NCBI GenBank assembly: GCA_026129165.1
Contig: JAHCIP010000030.1
Location: forward strand, 1-32,586
Origin: Anaerolineae bacterium
Lineage (GTDB): Bacteria > Chloroflexota > Anaerolineae > Epilineales > JAHCIE01
DNA: 32,586 nt
Direction of reading: 5' to 3'
Part shown: one piece after another, positions 16,801 through 23,823 of the stretch
Layout: the number at the start of each line of letters is the position of its first letter
Position numbering within the stretch: position 1 is the stretch's first letter
Notes under the pieces: model-generated
What the model was told of the DNA's origin: nothing
The model's database searches: none
What the model saw: the letters and a program-made list of their open reading frames with translations, nothing else
Made by a program: the position numbers and the translations under genes

Positions 16801-17731
16801 CTACAACATCTATCGCGGCACCAGTACCACGACGACGCTGCTGACGACAGTATCGGCCAGCACCTTCTCCTACCTGGATACGGCGGTGGTCAACAATACG
16901 TTGTACTACTATCAGGTAGCGGCGGTCAATATCAAGGGCGCGGGCACCAAGACGACGGCCCTGAGCGCCAAGCCCAACCCGCCCACGGTACCGGGCGCGC
17001 CGACGGGCCTGACGTTGACGGGTGGAGATGCCAACGTTAGCATGACCTGGGTCGCGCCAGTTTCAACGGGCGGCTGTATCCCGATTACCGGCTACAAGGT
17101 CTACCGTGGTCTGTCCAGCACCGCCATGAGCGTCATCGCCACGCTGGGCAACGTGACGTCGTATGTGGATAACACGGTGACGAACAACACGTTGTACTAC
17201 TACAAGGTCACGGCGTTGAACCAGGTGGGCGAAAGCGCCGCGTCCTCGACGGTGTCGGTGACGCCCAAGCCGCCGACGGTTCCGACCGTCCCGCAGAGCT
17301 TCAGAGTGTCTGGAGTAACGCCGGGCATCAAGCTGACCTGGGTCGCGCCGGCGTCCAACGGCGGCAGCCCCATCACTAACTACATCATCTATCGCGGCAC
17401 CACCTCGACCAACATCACTTATCTGACCACCGTGGGGAATGTCCTGCTTTACCAGGACACGACGGCGACACCCGCCGGGGCACGCTTCTACTACCAAATC
17501 TCAGCCGTCAACGCGGTGGGCGAAAGTCCGAAGACGGCGTCGGTTAACACGACCTCCCGCAAGCGAACCGTCGCCAAGGGCGGCAAGGACGAAGGCGAGG
17601 TCGAGGTCGAAGACGACCCGCTGGGTGAGCCGGAAGACACGCTCGCGCCGGTGGAGCCTGATGCGACTCTCGCGCCCGACGCCGCGCCGGCCGCGACGGA
17701 CACAACGACCGGACGAGAGAGCAATCGTTAG
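13862..17731 (+). CDS. Exported protein with an N-terminal propeller-like domain and seven fibronectin type III repeats
   Basis: 1289 aa. Signal peptide about 1-42 (hydrophobic LAVALILIAMSLVW, cut after APTAAQ). Residues 43-110 are low-complexity (GNGNGNG, many Pro, Arg, Asp). About 115-560 form an all-beta domain with repeated aromatic strands (NNYVQIVNFHFQIFDKAGN, GIVLYDSIANRWLLSQM, FTANRY, FLIWTLAVNW, NRWMGSLAMDKAGNIGLGY), resembling exported bacterial propeller-like domains of unknown role. About 562-1232 hold seven FN3 repeats, and the last 55 residues are acidic and Pro/Ala-rich. I chose the ATG at 13862 because AGGGGG lies 9 nt before it; an in-frame ATG at 13853 abuts that element. 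It has no LPXTG, lipobox or C-terminal helix, so how it is held at the surface is unclear. Probable role: adhesion or binding of polymers. Confidence 0.85.
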   Translation: MNRSKQEFPVIRTAQALWPRLAVALILIAMSLVWSVAPTAAQGNGNGNGRRQGESILNDESPALRDITPLPDPPGKEPREAPGGRDDNTPRGPRKSEGDPVAQTGYDQLGKIAVAMPTPSVNYEGTTNTESSYPPDPMGEVGPNNYVQIVNFHFQIFDKAGNTLYGPAPTKSLWSGFGAPCETRNDGDGIVLYDSIANRWLLSQMTSAVDSNNLYGQCIAISTTADPTGSYYRYYVPMGAVVPPATTGEFYDYPKYGVWPDGYYFTANRYTSPTGSRTGASAIVLNRTAMLAGQPLTYQEFQVTGYPTMLPADLDGATQPAPGTPGYFGSVTSTDFLIWTLAVNWANPGQSVFTGPIPLPVAPYNTLCPATRNCIPQPGTAVALDDKDDRLMFRLAYRQFYAHASLVVSHNVNLQVSPTIQAGIRWYEIRVVNGTPSLYQQGTFSPDAVNRWMGSLAMDKAGNIGLGYSVSDATSVYPGIRYTGRLSTDAFNLMTFTEGTLVNGAGSQTGTSSRWGDYTNMSVDPTDDCTFWFSTEYMPTTGPVAWSTRVGAFKFPSCDTAGPPTAPQSPAAGTQAGGITVTWATPASNGGTPIVGYKIYRGLDQNNQSLLTQVGNVTSYLDTAVQNGNTYYYEVHAVNYINEGSPSADVGATYTGPNPPSAPQNLNATGGTSQVSLTWTTPASDGGAAITGYKVYRGTVSNNLSLLNTLGVQTAYTDSAVANGTTYYYEVTALNSAGESVRSNQSSATPQAPIAPSAPQNLVATPGNTTMSLTWQAPANSGSAPVTNYKIYRGTTSGSQTLLTTVGNVLSYNDSGLVNGTTYYYKVSAVSSVGEGAFSNLASGAPTAPTVPGAPQNFTVTPGDKQVTLAWDAPVSNGGSPITNYLIYRGTKSTTQSLVATLGDVRSYVNTGLTAGTTYYFKIAAKNAIGTGGFTAVLSAVPYAVTVPGVPTNPKVTACNASVQFTWAAPTSNGNSPITAYNIYRGTSTTTTLLTTVSASTFSYLDTAVVNNTLYYYQVAAVNIKGAGTKTTALSAKPNPPTVPGAPTGLTLTGGDANVSMTWVAPVSTGGCIPITGYKVYRGLSSTAMSVIATLGNVTSYVDNTVTNNTLYYYKVTALNQVGESAASSTVSVTPKPPTVPTVPQSFRVSGVTPGIKLTWVAPASNGGSPITNYIIYRGTTSTNITYLTTVGNVLLYQDTTATPAGARFYYQISAVNAVGESPKTASVNTTSRKRTVAKGGKDEGEVEVEDDPLGEPEDTLAPVEPDATLAPDAAPAATDTTTGRESNR
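15545..17557 (+). repeat. Seven fibronectin type III repeats, period about 288 bp
   Basis: Repeats begin near 15545, 15832, 16117, 16399, 16687, 16975 and 17269. Each carries PxxPxNL, a V-L-TW-APxSNGGxPITxYxIYRG core and a G-TYYYxVxAVN-G strand. Neighbours are similar but not near-identical, so the expansion is not very recent. Repeat 6 has a Cys in place of the usual Gly-Ser (STGGCIPIT) and repeat 5 has one in VTACNAS. Confidence 0.9.
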
Positions 17732-17802
17732 GGTTGGTAAGAGAGTGGGGGCGCTTACGCGGCGTCCCCACATCGAGTTGAGGCTAACGGACCCCCCTCG
17801 GT

Positions 17803-17820
17803 CCCCCCGTAAACGGGGGG
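17803..17820 (+). terminator. GC-rich hairpin after the FN3 gene
   Basis: CCCCCCG-TAAA-CGGGGGG, about 70 bp after the stop at 17731 and 70 bp before the next start. No U-run follows (ATGAAAGGGGGGG does), so it is at best a U-independent terminator or processing site. Confidence 0.4.
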
Positions 17821-17890
17821 ATGAAAGGGGGGGAAGCCCTCAACGCACCTGTAAGGCGCCAGGGTGACGACGGTAGAGGGAGAGACGACA

Positions 17891-18859
17891 ATGACGCGGT
17901 ACTCATGGGCGGCTTTTGTGAGTGTAGTGGCGGCGCTGGCGATGCTGGGGCTGTTTGTGACGCCGGCGGCGGCGCGCAGCATTGAAATCCGCAACCAGGT
18001 CATGGAAGGCAATCTGCTCATTCAGCCGGGGGACGTGGTCTCGGCGGGCTATGTTCTGCGCGTCTACAAGCCCCATGCGGCCTTGACGGTCCGGGTGGTC
18101 AACGCGAAGGTGTCGCTGCCGGTCAGTTGCACCGCGACGGGAACGGTCAAGGGGACCATCGAAATTCCGCTGGTGGATGGGTCGTATAGCGTGGCCGCCG
18201 ACGACGGCCGCTGGCTCCCATCGGACGACTGGCATCTGGACAAGCCATTCCAGGGTTCGACGGTCGCGCCCGACCTGTGTCGGGGCAAGCCGATGTACAA
18301 CGGTAGCTATGTGGGTCCGGGCGCGACGTTCGTGGCCGACCTCCAGGCGACGGACACGCGGCCCCCGATCGAGATCAAGTTCCACTACCGCGACCCACGC
18401 GCCAGTGGCTACGGCAATATCAACTGCGCCCTCGGCGGGCAGCAAAACCCCAACGCCACGGTGGCGTGTCGGGCGCGGTGGAGCGCGGCGCTGGTGACGA
18501 CGGCTGGTCCGATTCCCCTGCCCACGCCTGGCAACGACGCGCAGCTTCACGAGCAGGTCAACGGCGTGGTGTTCAACGACAAGAATGGGAATGGCGTGCA
18601 GGATAAGGATGAAGCTGGTATTCCCGGCGTGATCATTGAGGTCATTGACCCGGCGACGGGCGCTGTGATTGGCTCGATGCGAACACTGAATATTGGGTTG
18701 TATGTAGGCTATTATAACATCGTCGTGCCGGTGGCCGGCGTGTATCGGGTGCGCGAAACCGATCTGCCGGGCTATGTCAGCACGACTCCTAACGAGGCAA
18801 CGGTGACGGTGCCTGTGGATGGGGCGGCGACGGTCTACTTTGGGGATCGGCTACCGTAA
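17891..18859 (+). CDS. Exported four-cysteine-domain protein with C-terminal SdrD_B-like domain, paralogue 1
   Basis: 322 aa. Signal peptide about 1-29 (AAFVSVVAALAMLGLFVTPAAA). N-terminal domain, about 30-215, of a family I do not recognise: VMEGNLLIQPGDVVSAGYVLRV, then an Ig-like strand pattern, IEIKFHYRDPRASG and NINC. Its four cysteines (in LPVSC, DLC, NINC, VAC) are conserved in the next two genes and suggest two disulfides. Residues about 222-322 form one SdrD_B-like beta domain with a calcium-type loop NDKNGNGVQDKDE and the ending YRVRETDLPGYVSTTPN-VTVPVDG-VYFGD. The start is chosen because AGGGAGAG lies 6 nt before the ATG; the open frame begins upstream at 17864. It is the first of three tandem paralogues. 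Confidence 0.85.
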   Translation: MTRYSWAAFVSVVAALAMLGLFVTPAAARSIEIRNQVMEGNLLIQPGDVVSAGYVLRVYKPHAALTVRVVNAKVSLPVSCTATGTVKGTIEIPLVDGSYSVAADDGRWLPSDDWHLDKPFQGSTVAPDLCRGKPMYNGSYVGPGATFVADLQATDTRPPIEIKFHYRDPRASGYGNINCALGGQQNPNATVACRARWSAALVTTAGPIPLPTPGNDAQLHEQVNGVVFNDKNGNGVQDKDEAGIPGVIIEVIDPATGAVIGSMRTLNIGLYVGYYNIVVPVAGVYRVRETDLPGYVSTTPNEATVTVPVDGAATVYFGDRLP

Positions 18860-18911
18860 TACCCCCCCCCCCGTTGTGTCAACAAGACATCGAGGGGGCT
18901 AAGGAGATGGT

Positions 18912-19934
18912 ATGGGCAATGATTTGGTATCAAGGGTGGGGGGCGGTGGCAAACTCCTGGCGCTGCTGGGTCTCGTGGCGCTGCTCGTGGTTCTCGGTGG
19001 GCTGATGGCCGCGCCAGCGGAGGCGACGAGCGCGCTCATCGCCAACAAGACGATGGAGGGCTCGCTGAAGCTACAGCCGGGCGACTGGGTAGCGGCGGGG
19101 TATGTGCTGCGCGTCAAGGGTAAAACCCATCCGGCCATGACAGTGCGCCTCCGCAATGCCTATGTCGTCCTGGGCCTGCGCTGCGATGGCAGTTCGACGC
19201 GCGTCGGCACGGTGATTGTGCCGCTGTATCCGACGCAGGGCGGCGGCGCGCGGACCTTCAGCGTGGCCGCCGGTGACGAAAGTTGGTGGCCGACCAAGGA
19301 TACCAACGATGCCGACGGCTACCAGGGCGCGGTCCGAGTGCTGGACCGTAGCCTGTGCCCGGCCGGGAAAGCCCTGATCAATGACGGCTCGGCGGGCGGC
19401 GCGTCGTTCGTGGCCGAAATCGAAGGTGACAACCAGGCCACCGATATCGAGGTCAAGTTCCACTATCGCGTCCCTCGGGCGAAGGACAAGGCGAATATCA
19501 ACTGCGCCGACGAGACGCTGAACCCCTCGCCTGGCATCAGCGCGTGCAGCGCGGGCTGGAGCTCTTCGACCACCCTCCGCGCGACGGCGCTGGGCGAGTG
19601 GGCCGACGCGAACATCCCGCCGCAGATCAACGGCTACGCGTTCAACGACGCCAACAGTAATGGCATTCAGGACGCCGGCGAACCGGGCCTGGGTGGGGTG
19701 ATGGTCCAGGTGTACGATACGGTGTCGGGGCAACTGGTAGACTCAGAGCCGACCGAGGCCGTCCTGGCCTTCTACCTGGGCTACTACAACCTGTTGATGC
19801 CGGGTTCGGCCACCTACCGCGTGGTGGCGACCGTGCCAGCGGGCTATACCAGTACGACGCCGACCGACCAGTTTGTGTTTGTCCCGCTCGACGGCGGGGC
19901 CACGCGCAACTTTGGCCTGCGACCGACGCCGTAG
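18912..19934 (+). CDS. Exported four-cysteine-domain protein with SdrD_B-like domain, paralogue 2
   Basis: 340 aa. AAGGAG lies 5 nt before the ATG. Signal peptide about 1-37 (LLALLGLVALLVVLGGLMAAPAEA). The N-terminal domain repeats the family pattern: TMEGSLKLQPGDWVAAGYVL, HPAMTVRLRNAYV, WWPTKDTNDADGYQGA, GASFVAEIE, IEVKFHYRVPRAKDKANINC, and the four conserved cysteines (LRC, SLC, NINC, SAC). The SdrD_B-like part (about 235-340) has NDANSNGIQDAGEPG and GYYNLLMPGSATYRV-PAGYTSTTP. It starts 52 bp after paralogue 1. A strong GC hairpin at its stop may end its transcript. It is intact. Confidence 0.87.
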   Translation: MGNDLVSRVGGGGKLLALLGLVALLVVLGGLMAAPAEATSALIANKTMEGSLKLQPGDWVAAGYVLRVKGKTHPAMTVRLRNAYVVLGLRCDGSSTRVGTVIVPLYPTQGGGARTFSVAAGDESWWPTKDTNDADGYQGAVRVLDRSLCPAGKALINDGSAGGASFVAEIEGDNQATDIEVKFHYRVPRAKDKANINCADETLNPSPGISACSAGWSSSTTLRATALGEWADANIPPQINGYAFNDANSNGIQDAGEPGLGGVMVQVYDTVSGQLVDSEPTEAVLAFYLGYYNLLMPGSATYRVVATVPAGYTSTTPTDQFVFVPLDGGATRNFGLRPTP

Positions 19935-19966
19935 GGGAGGGGGAACCACCTCCGCCCCCCTCCCCT
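19933..19966 (+). terminator. GC-rich hairpin at the end of paralogue 2
   Basis: AGGGGAGGGGG (19933-19943) pairs exactly with CCCCCTCCCCT (19956-19966) around a 12-nt loop. It overlaps the last base of the TAG stop region. No U-run follows. Confidence 0.5.
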
Positions 19967-20008
19967 GAGAAGTTCAAGGGCGGACAGGGCTCTGACCCTC
20001 TCCCCTGG

Positions 20009-20119
20009 GTGGAAGAGACGCAGCCGGCCGGCTACACGGTGAGTACGACACCCAACCGGGTGTTTGTCAATGTGCCGTTTGACGGCGGCTCACGGGTGGA
20101 CTTTGGCAATAAGCCCTGA
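20009..20119 (+). pseudogene. Orphan 37-codon SdrD_B tail, remnant of a fourth paralogue or duplicated 3' end
   Basis: Reads VEETQPAGYTVSTTPN then RVFVNVPFDGG, DFGNKP and a stop: the last third of an SdrD_B domain with no upstream start, signal peptide or domain body. It is about 95% identical in DNA (five differences in 111 bp, including the stop) to 21227-21337, the out-of-frame tail of paralogue 3. Similarity stops at the shared first codon and at the stop codon; flanks do not match. The rest of the 352-bp gap between paralogues 2 and 3 (19935-20286) shows only the hairpin and no other gene. Confidence 0.75.
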
Positions 20120-20286
20120 ACGCCCCCTGACTAGCTCCCGCTGCCCTACCAGAGCAGGGCGGATCCTGCGAAATCCCCCGTATGGGGGAAGCAACGCGAA
20201 GGAGGGCCGGGGGTTAGATTCCGATAGACAAGACTCACGTTTTTCTTATCCATCTTGTGATGAGGGGGGAGACTGGGGAGACGATT

Positions 20287-21300
20287 ATGGGGAACAATCT
20301 GGTACCGGGGGTGAGAGGCGTCAGACGGCTGGCGTCGCTCGGGTTGAGCCTCCTGCTGTGTGTGGTCTGCCTGGGGGGGCTGACCACATCGCCAGCGTCG
20401 GCGGCGAGTAATGTGTCCATTGTCCGGCAGACGATGGAGGGCAACCTGAAAATCAAGCCGGGGTCCTGGGTGGCGGCGGGTTATGTATTTCGGGTCAAGA
20501 ATGGGCACCCGGCCATGACGGTGCGGGTCAAGCAGGCTCAGGTGGTGGTCAACATGCGGTGCGAGCAGAGCAAGAAGCTGGCGCAGATCATCATCCCGCT
20601 GCACGCCGATGTGGGCTATGTGGATTACCCCATCGCGGCCAGCGACGATACCTGGCGGCCGACTAAGGACACCAACGAGGCCTATGGCTACCAGGGCGCG
20701 GGCCGCGCGCCGACCGTGCTGTGCGCGGAGGGCGAGATGATCATCAGTGACAGTCCGGCTGGCGGGGTGACCTTCACCGCCGAGGTCAAGGCGACCAGCC
20801 TGGTCAACGACATCGAGATCAAGTTTCACTACCGCGTGCCAGAGGCGAAGGGCAAGCCCAACCTGAACTGTTCCAGCCAGGTGGAGAATCCCTCGCCGGG
20901 TACCCCGCCCTGCACTGGCAAGTGGAGCCCCACCCAGACGCTCCGAGCGACCGAGGGTATCCCGACGGAGGGCGCGGATGACGCGACGGTCCCGCCGCAG
21001 GTCAATGGTTTCGCGTTCAACGACCTCAACAGCGATGGGGTGTTCCAGCAAGGCTCGTGCAGCACGCCCATCGAGCCGGCCATCAGCGGCGTCACGGTCA
21101 ACGTCTACGATGCCAACACCAACGCGCTGGTGGGGACGATGCTGACACGCTCCCCGATCGGCCCGTGTGACTTCTACGCTGGCTACTACAACATCCTGCT
21201 GTATGTCCCCGGCGCGGGGCCGTACTGTGGAAGAGACGCAGCCGGTCGGCTACACGGTGAGTACGACGCCCAACCGGGTGTTTGTCAATGTGCCGTTTGA
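20287..21300 (+). CDS. Exported four-cysteine-domain protein, paralogue 3, frameshifted near its C-terminus
   Basis: 337 aa as read; the intact product would end at 21337. The start at 20287 (MGNNLVPG) matches paralogue 2 (MGNDLVSR) and has GGGGAG 8 nt upstream; a GTG/ATG pair at 20257 is in frame but unsupported. Signal peptide about 1-40. N-terminal domain: TMEGNLKIKPGSWVAAGYVF, HPAMTVRVKQAQVVV, WRPTKDTNEAYGYQGA, IEIKFHYRVPEAKGKPNLNC, with the four family cysteines. The SdrD_B part has extra cysteines (QQGSCSTP, IGPCDFYAGYYN). At about 21226 the frame shifts by one: the sequence ends CGRDAAGRLHGEYD-, whereas the next frame gives VEETQPVGYTVSTTPN-DFGNKP and a stop at 21337, the proper domain end. 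One extra base or two lost bases explain this. Confidence 0.8.
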   Translation: MGNNLVPGVRGVRRLASLGLSLLLCVVCLGGLTTSPASAASNVSIVRQTMEGNLKIKPGSWVAAGYVFRVKNGHPAMTVRVKQAQVVVNMRCEQSKKLAQIIIPLHADVGYVDYPIAASDDTWRPTKDTNEAYGYQGAGRAPTVLCAEGEMIISDSPAGGVTFTAEVKATSLVNDIEIKFHYRVPEAKGKPNLNCSSQVENPSPGTPPCTGKWSPTQTLRATEGIPTEGADDATVPPQVNGFAFNDLNSDGVFQQGSCSTPIEPAISGVTVNVYDANTNALVGTMLTRSPIGPCDFYAGYYNILLYVPGAGPYCGRDAAGRLHGEYDAQPGVCQCAV

Positions 21301-21337
21301 CGGCGGTTCACGGGTAGACTTTGGCAATAAGCCCTAA
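21227..21337 (+). repeat. 111-bp tail block shared with 20009-20119
   Basis: Second copy of the near-identical 3' block. It begins exactly where the frame of paralogue 3 breaks and ends with its natural stop codon (TAA here, TGA in the other copy). Confidence 0.85.
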
Positions 21338-21372
21338 GAGTCGCATAACTGTATTCTGGCAGTCATAAGTAT

Positions 21373-21420
21373 AGCCAGGGAAAGTGTTGACAGGATAGAC
21401 GTCAATGGCTTCCCCTGGCT
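21373..21420 (+). terminator. Two-tier stem-loop after the paralogue cluster
   Basis: AGCCAGGGAAAG (21373-21384) pairs with CTTCCCCTGGCT (21409-21420) apart from a bulge, and inside it TTGAC (21387-21391) pairs with GTCAA (21401-21405). It lies 35 bp after the paralogue 3 stop. There is no U-run; terminator or mRNA-end stabiliser is inferred. The rest of 21338-21591 is AT-rich, with TATACTATAAG at 21491-21501 as a possible -10 region for the next gene. Confidence 0.45.
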
Positions 21421-21591
21421 GTAGTTAAGTGAATGAATGGTGAAATCGGGGTAAATATCACGGTGTTGTCCATCTTGCCATCAAAATGACTATACTATAA
21501 GTGGACATATCATAGCATGAGGGGAAAGTTAGAGATGTGAGAGGGGATTAGGCTCTGGTTAGGGTAGATCAGAGCTATAAAAGGAGGAACC

Positions 21592-22257
21592 ATGCTAGTT
21601 CCAATGCTTCCACGACGAGTGCTAGTCGGTCTGCTGCGGGTCAGTTGGGTTAGCCATCCTGCTGCCCTCCCTGGGGCGGCTGCCAGAGGGTGGACCGCGG
21701 TGGCCCAGGCCCATACGGTCAACCCTCGCCTGAAAACGGTGACCATCGGTGGTGTTGACCTCGGCAACCTCACCGATTATCTGCTCTTCTTCGGCGATGG
21801 ACGGACCGATGCCAACTGGCAGGGCGCGACCAAGGGCTTCGTGGGCGATGTCGCGGTCAACGGTATCGTCGCCGATGAGCGCACCTCGGGCGGTGTCCCC
21901 TATGCCGGCACCGTCTACACCAACGACTCGACGCTGAGCGCCTGGCAGAATATCGTCAACGCCAATGCCGGGCAGGCCTTTGCCAGCACGGGCAACACCG
22001 CGCTGATCAGTCAATTGAGTACAACGCTCAATCAAGCCTTCCTGACTATTAACTCGTTGAGCGCCACGCCTGGCTTTGCGAGCGTGGCATCTACCAGCCT
22101 CAATGGTCTCAATACGCAAAACGGTGTCGCCGAAACGTTTGTCATTAACGTCACGTCCTGGGCTGCAAGTGAGCAGCCAGATTCGCATCACCGGCGACCC
22201 AGGCGACGTATTCATCCTGCGCTGGGATACGGACGCGAACCCCAGCAATGGCTATAA
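21592..22257 (+). CDS. Fragment 1 of the frameshifted adhesin: N-terminus and first beta domain
   Basis: 221 codons as read, meaningful to about 22160. The start has a near-perfect ribosome binding site. PRRVLVGLLRV matches the start of the 27141 gene (PRRVLVSLLRA), but then the expected hydrophobic core is replaced by WVSHPAALPGAAARGW. The neighbouring frame reads LAILLPSLGR, matching LAILLPFLGR there, and the original frame resumes at VAQAHTVN. So two compensating indels have probably destroyed the signal peptide core. Residues about 50-185 (FGDGRTDANWQGATKGFVGDVAVNG onward) resemble choice-of-anchor-A type domains. After about 22160 the frame reads nonsense. Confidence 0.6.
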   Translation: MLVPMLPRRVLVGLLRVSWVSHPAALPGAAARGWTAVAQAHTVNPRLKTVTIGGVDLGNLTDYLLFFGDGRTDANWQGATKGFVGDVAVNGIVADERTSGGVPYAGTVYTNDSTLSAWQNIVNANAGQAFASTGNTALISQLSTTLNQAFLTINSLSATPGFASVASTSLNGLNTQNGVAETFVINVTSWAASEQPDSHHRRPRRRIHPALGYGREPQQWL

Positions 22258-23056
22258 CGGCCAGGTCAAATTCCAGAGCGGCGGGGCCATTATTCCCATG
22301 GGGGGTCTGTCGCCAGCCAACTTCATCCACGTGGCGGGCGACATCAACTCCTCTGGCGGCGGTGGCACGCCGAGCGACTTCGGTTTCCCGCAGGGGCCGC
22401 GCCTGGATAACGGCCAGGGCAGCCTGGCGAGCGGCGCGTCCGACTTTAGCGGCGGCGGGTTCTTTACCGGCTACTGGCTGACCACGGGCAGCCCCACCAA
22501 CCCCGCCGATGCGACCTGGAGCGTGCCGTATGGCGCCACCTCCTCGCTGAGCAACGGCATCTTCATCGGCGGCTGGTACAGCATTACCACCCAGTTCAGC
22601 ATGACCTCGGGCACCAGCGGCGTGCATGTCGGCCCGCTCGACTATGGCGACCTGCCCGAAAATGGCTATCTGACCACGCGCAAGACCGCTGGACCTAGCG
22701 GCCCAGCCCATATCATCACCGACAAGCTGTTCCTGGGGACCAACTTCGCTACCGACATTGATTCGGAAGGCGACGGGCAGCCCAACGCCAACGCGACCGG
22801 CGATAACGGGGTCAACCAGGGCGACGAGCAGGCCGTCACGTTCCCGGCGCTCATCCGTGGGCAGCCCGCTAATGTGACGGTGAGTGTCACCAACAACATC
22901 GGCGCTACGGCCACCCTCTACGGCTTCATTGACTGGAATGGGGACGGTGACTTCAACGATACGGGCGAAACCGTGACCACGACCGCACCTCAATCGCACA
23001 GTCTGCAATGTGACGCTCACTTTCAACGTCCCGCTGAATGCGGTCACTGGCGCTGA
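22076..23056 (+). CDS. Fragment 2 of the frameshifted adhesin: end of first domain plus GEVED domain
   Basis: The true coding part of this frame begins near 22160 (LQVSSQIRITGDPGDVFILRW); what lies before is out of frame. It completes the first beta domain (GGAIIPMGGLSPANFIHVAGD, GGGFFTGYWLTTG) and then enters a GEVED domain: DYGDLPENGYL, FLGTNFATDIDSEGDGQPNANA, GFIDWNGDGDFNDTGE. The frame is lost again at about 22985-23006; a third frame carries NVTLTFNVPLNAVTGADLG and a further break near 23060 leads to RLSTSATLGPTDPAG and the signature GEVEDYLV. GEVED domains are extracellular beta modules of adhesins and secreted enzymes. Confidence 0.6.
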   Translation: MRAWHLPASMVSIRKTVSPKRLSLTSRPGLQVSSQIRITGDPGDVFILRWDTDANPSNGYNGQVKFQSGGAIIPMGGLSPANFIHVAGDINSSGGGGTPSDFGFPQGPRLDNGQGSLASGASDFSGGGFFTGYWLTTGSPTNPADATWSVPYGATSSLSNGIFIGGWYSITTQFSMTSGTSGVHVGPLDYGDLPENGYLTTRKTAGPSGPAHIITDKLFLGTNFATDIDSEGDGQPNANATGDNGVNQGDEQAVTFPALIRGQPANVTVSVTNNIGATATLYGFIDWNGDGDFNDTGETVTTTAPQSHSLQCDAHFQRPAECGHWR

Positions 23057-23163
23057 TCTAGGCGCGGTTCCGCCTGAGCACCAGCGCGACGCTTGGCCCG
23101 ACCGATCCGGCCGGCAATAACGGCCCCATTCCGGCGCCCAACGGTGAGGTCGAGGATTATCTG

Positions 23164-23823
23164 GTGCAGGTGACAGCGGCAACGGCTACCCCGACGGTGA
23201 CGGCGACGGCAACGCGAACCAATACGCCGACGCCGACCGCCACGGCGACGAATACGGCGCTGCCGACGCCAACGCGCACGGTGACGCCGACGAATACGCC
23301 GGACAACACGGATCCCGGCGGCGGTGAGTCGCTGTCCGGGGTGCGGGGCGTGGTGTTCAACGACCTCAACAGCAATGGCGTGCAGAACCCAGGTGAGCCG
23401 GGCATGAACGGCGTCCTGGTGCAGTTGTTTGGGCCTGGCCCGGACGGGCTGCTGAACACGCCGGACGACGTGTTGGTGGCGCAGATGACCACCATCACCA
23501 GCGCGGGCGTGCCCGGCTCGTATAGCTTCCTGGGTGTCAATCCTGGCCTGTACCGTGTCCGCGAGACGGTCCCGGCCGGGTATACCAATACGACCCCGAC
23601 CAATGTGGCGGTGCTGCTGGTCGCCAATGTCACCTCGGTGGTGGACTTCGGCAACGTGATACCCAGCGCCACGGTGACGGCGACGCCGACCAGCACGGCG
23701 ACGGCGACGGCGACCTCGGCCGCCACCCCGACGGTCACGCCCACCAGCGCAGTCCAACACGGGTGTCGTCACCGCCCTGGTCTACCGCGACCTGAACAAC
23801 AACGGCGTCCAGGACGTGGGTGA
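23164..23823 (+). CDS. Fragment 3 of the frameshifted adhesin: Thr/Pro linker and SdrD_B-like repeat 1
   Basis: The frame is open upstream to about 23060 and includes the end of GEVED; the ATG-less start given here is only where the listed open stretch begins. It encodes a linker of TATPT/TPTNT repeats (23170-23310), then repeat 1 (GVVFNDLNSNGVQNPGEPG, YRVRETVPAGYTNTTPTN, DFGNV), then a second Thr/Ala-rich linker. After about 23750 it reads out of frame (HGCRHRPGLPRPEQQ). Confidence 0.55.
   Translation: MQVTAATATPTVTATATRTNTPTPTATATNTALPTPTRTVTPTNTPDNTDPGGGESLSGVRGVVFNDLNSNGVQNPGEPGMNGVLVQLFGPGPDGLLNTPDDVLVAQMTTITSAGVPGSYSFLGVNPGLYRVRETVPAGYTNTTPTNVAVLLVANVTSVVDFGNVIPSATVTATPTSTATATATSAATPTVTPTSAVQHGCRHRPGLPRPEQQRRPGRG

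Noticed and set aside
20146..21051. 301-codon minus-strand open frame over paralogue 3
   Set aside because: The plus strand carries signal peptide, conserved cysteines and homology to two neighbours; antisense frame has none.
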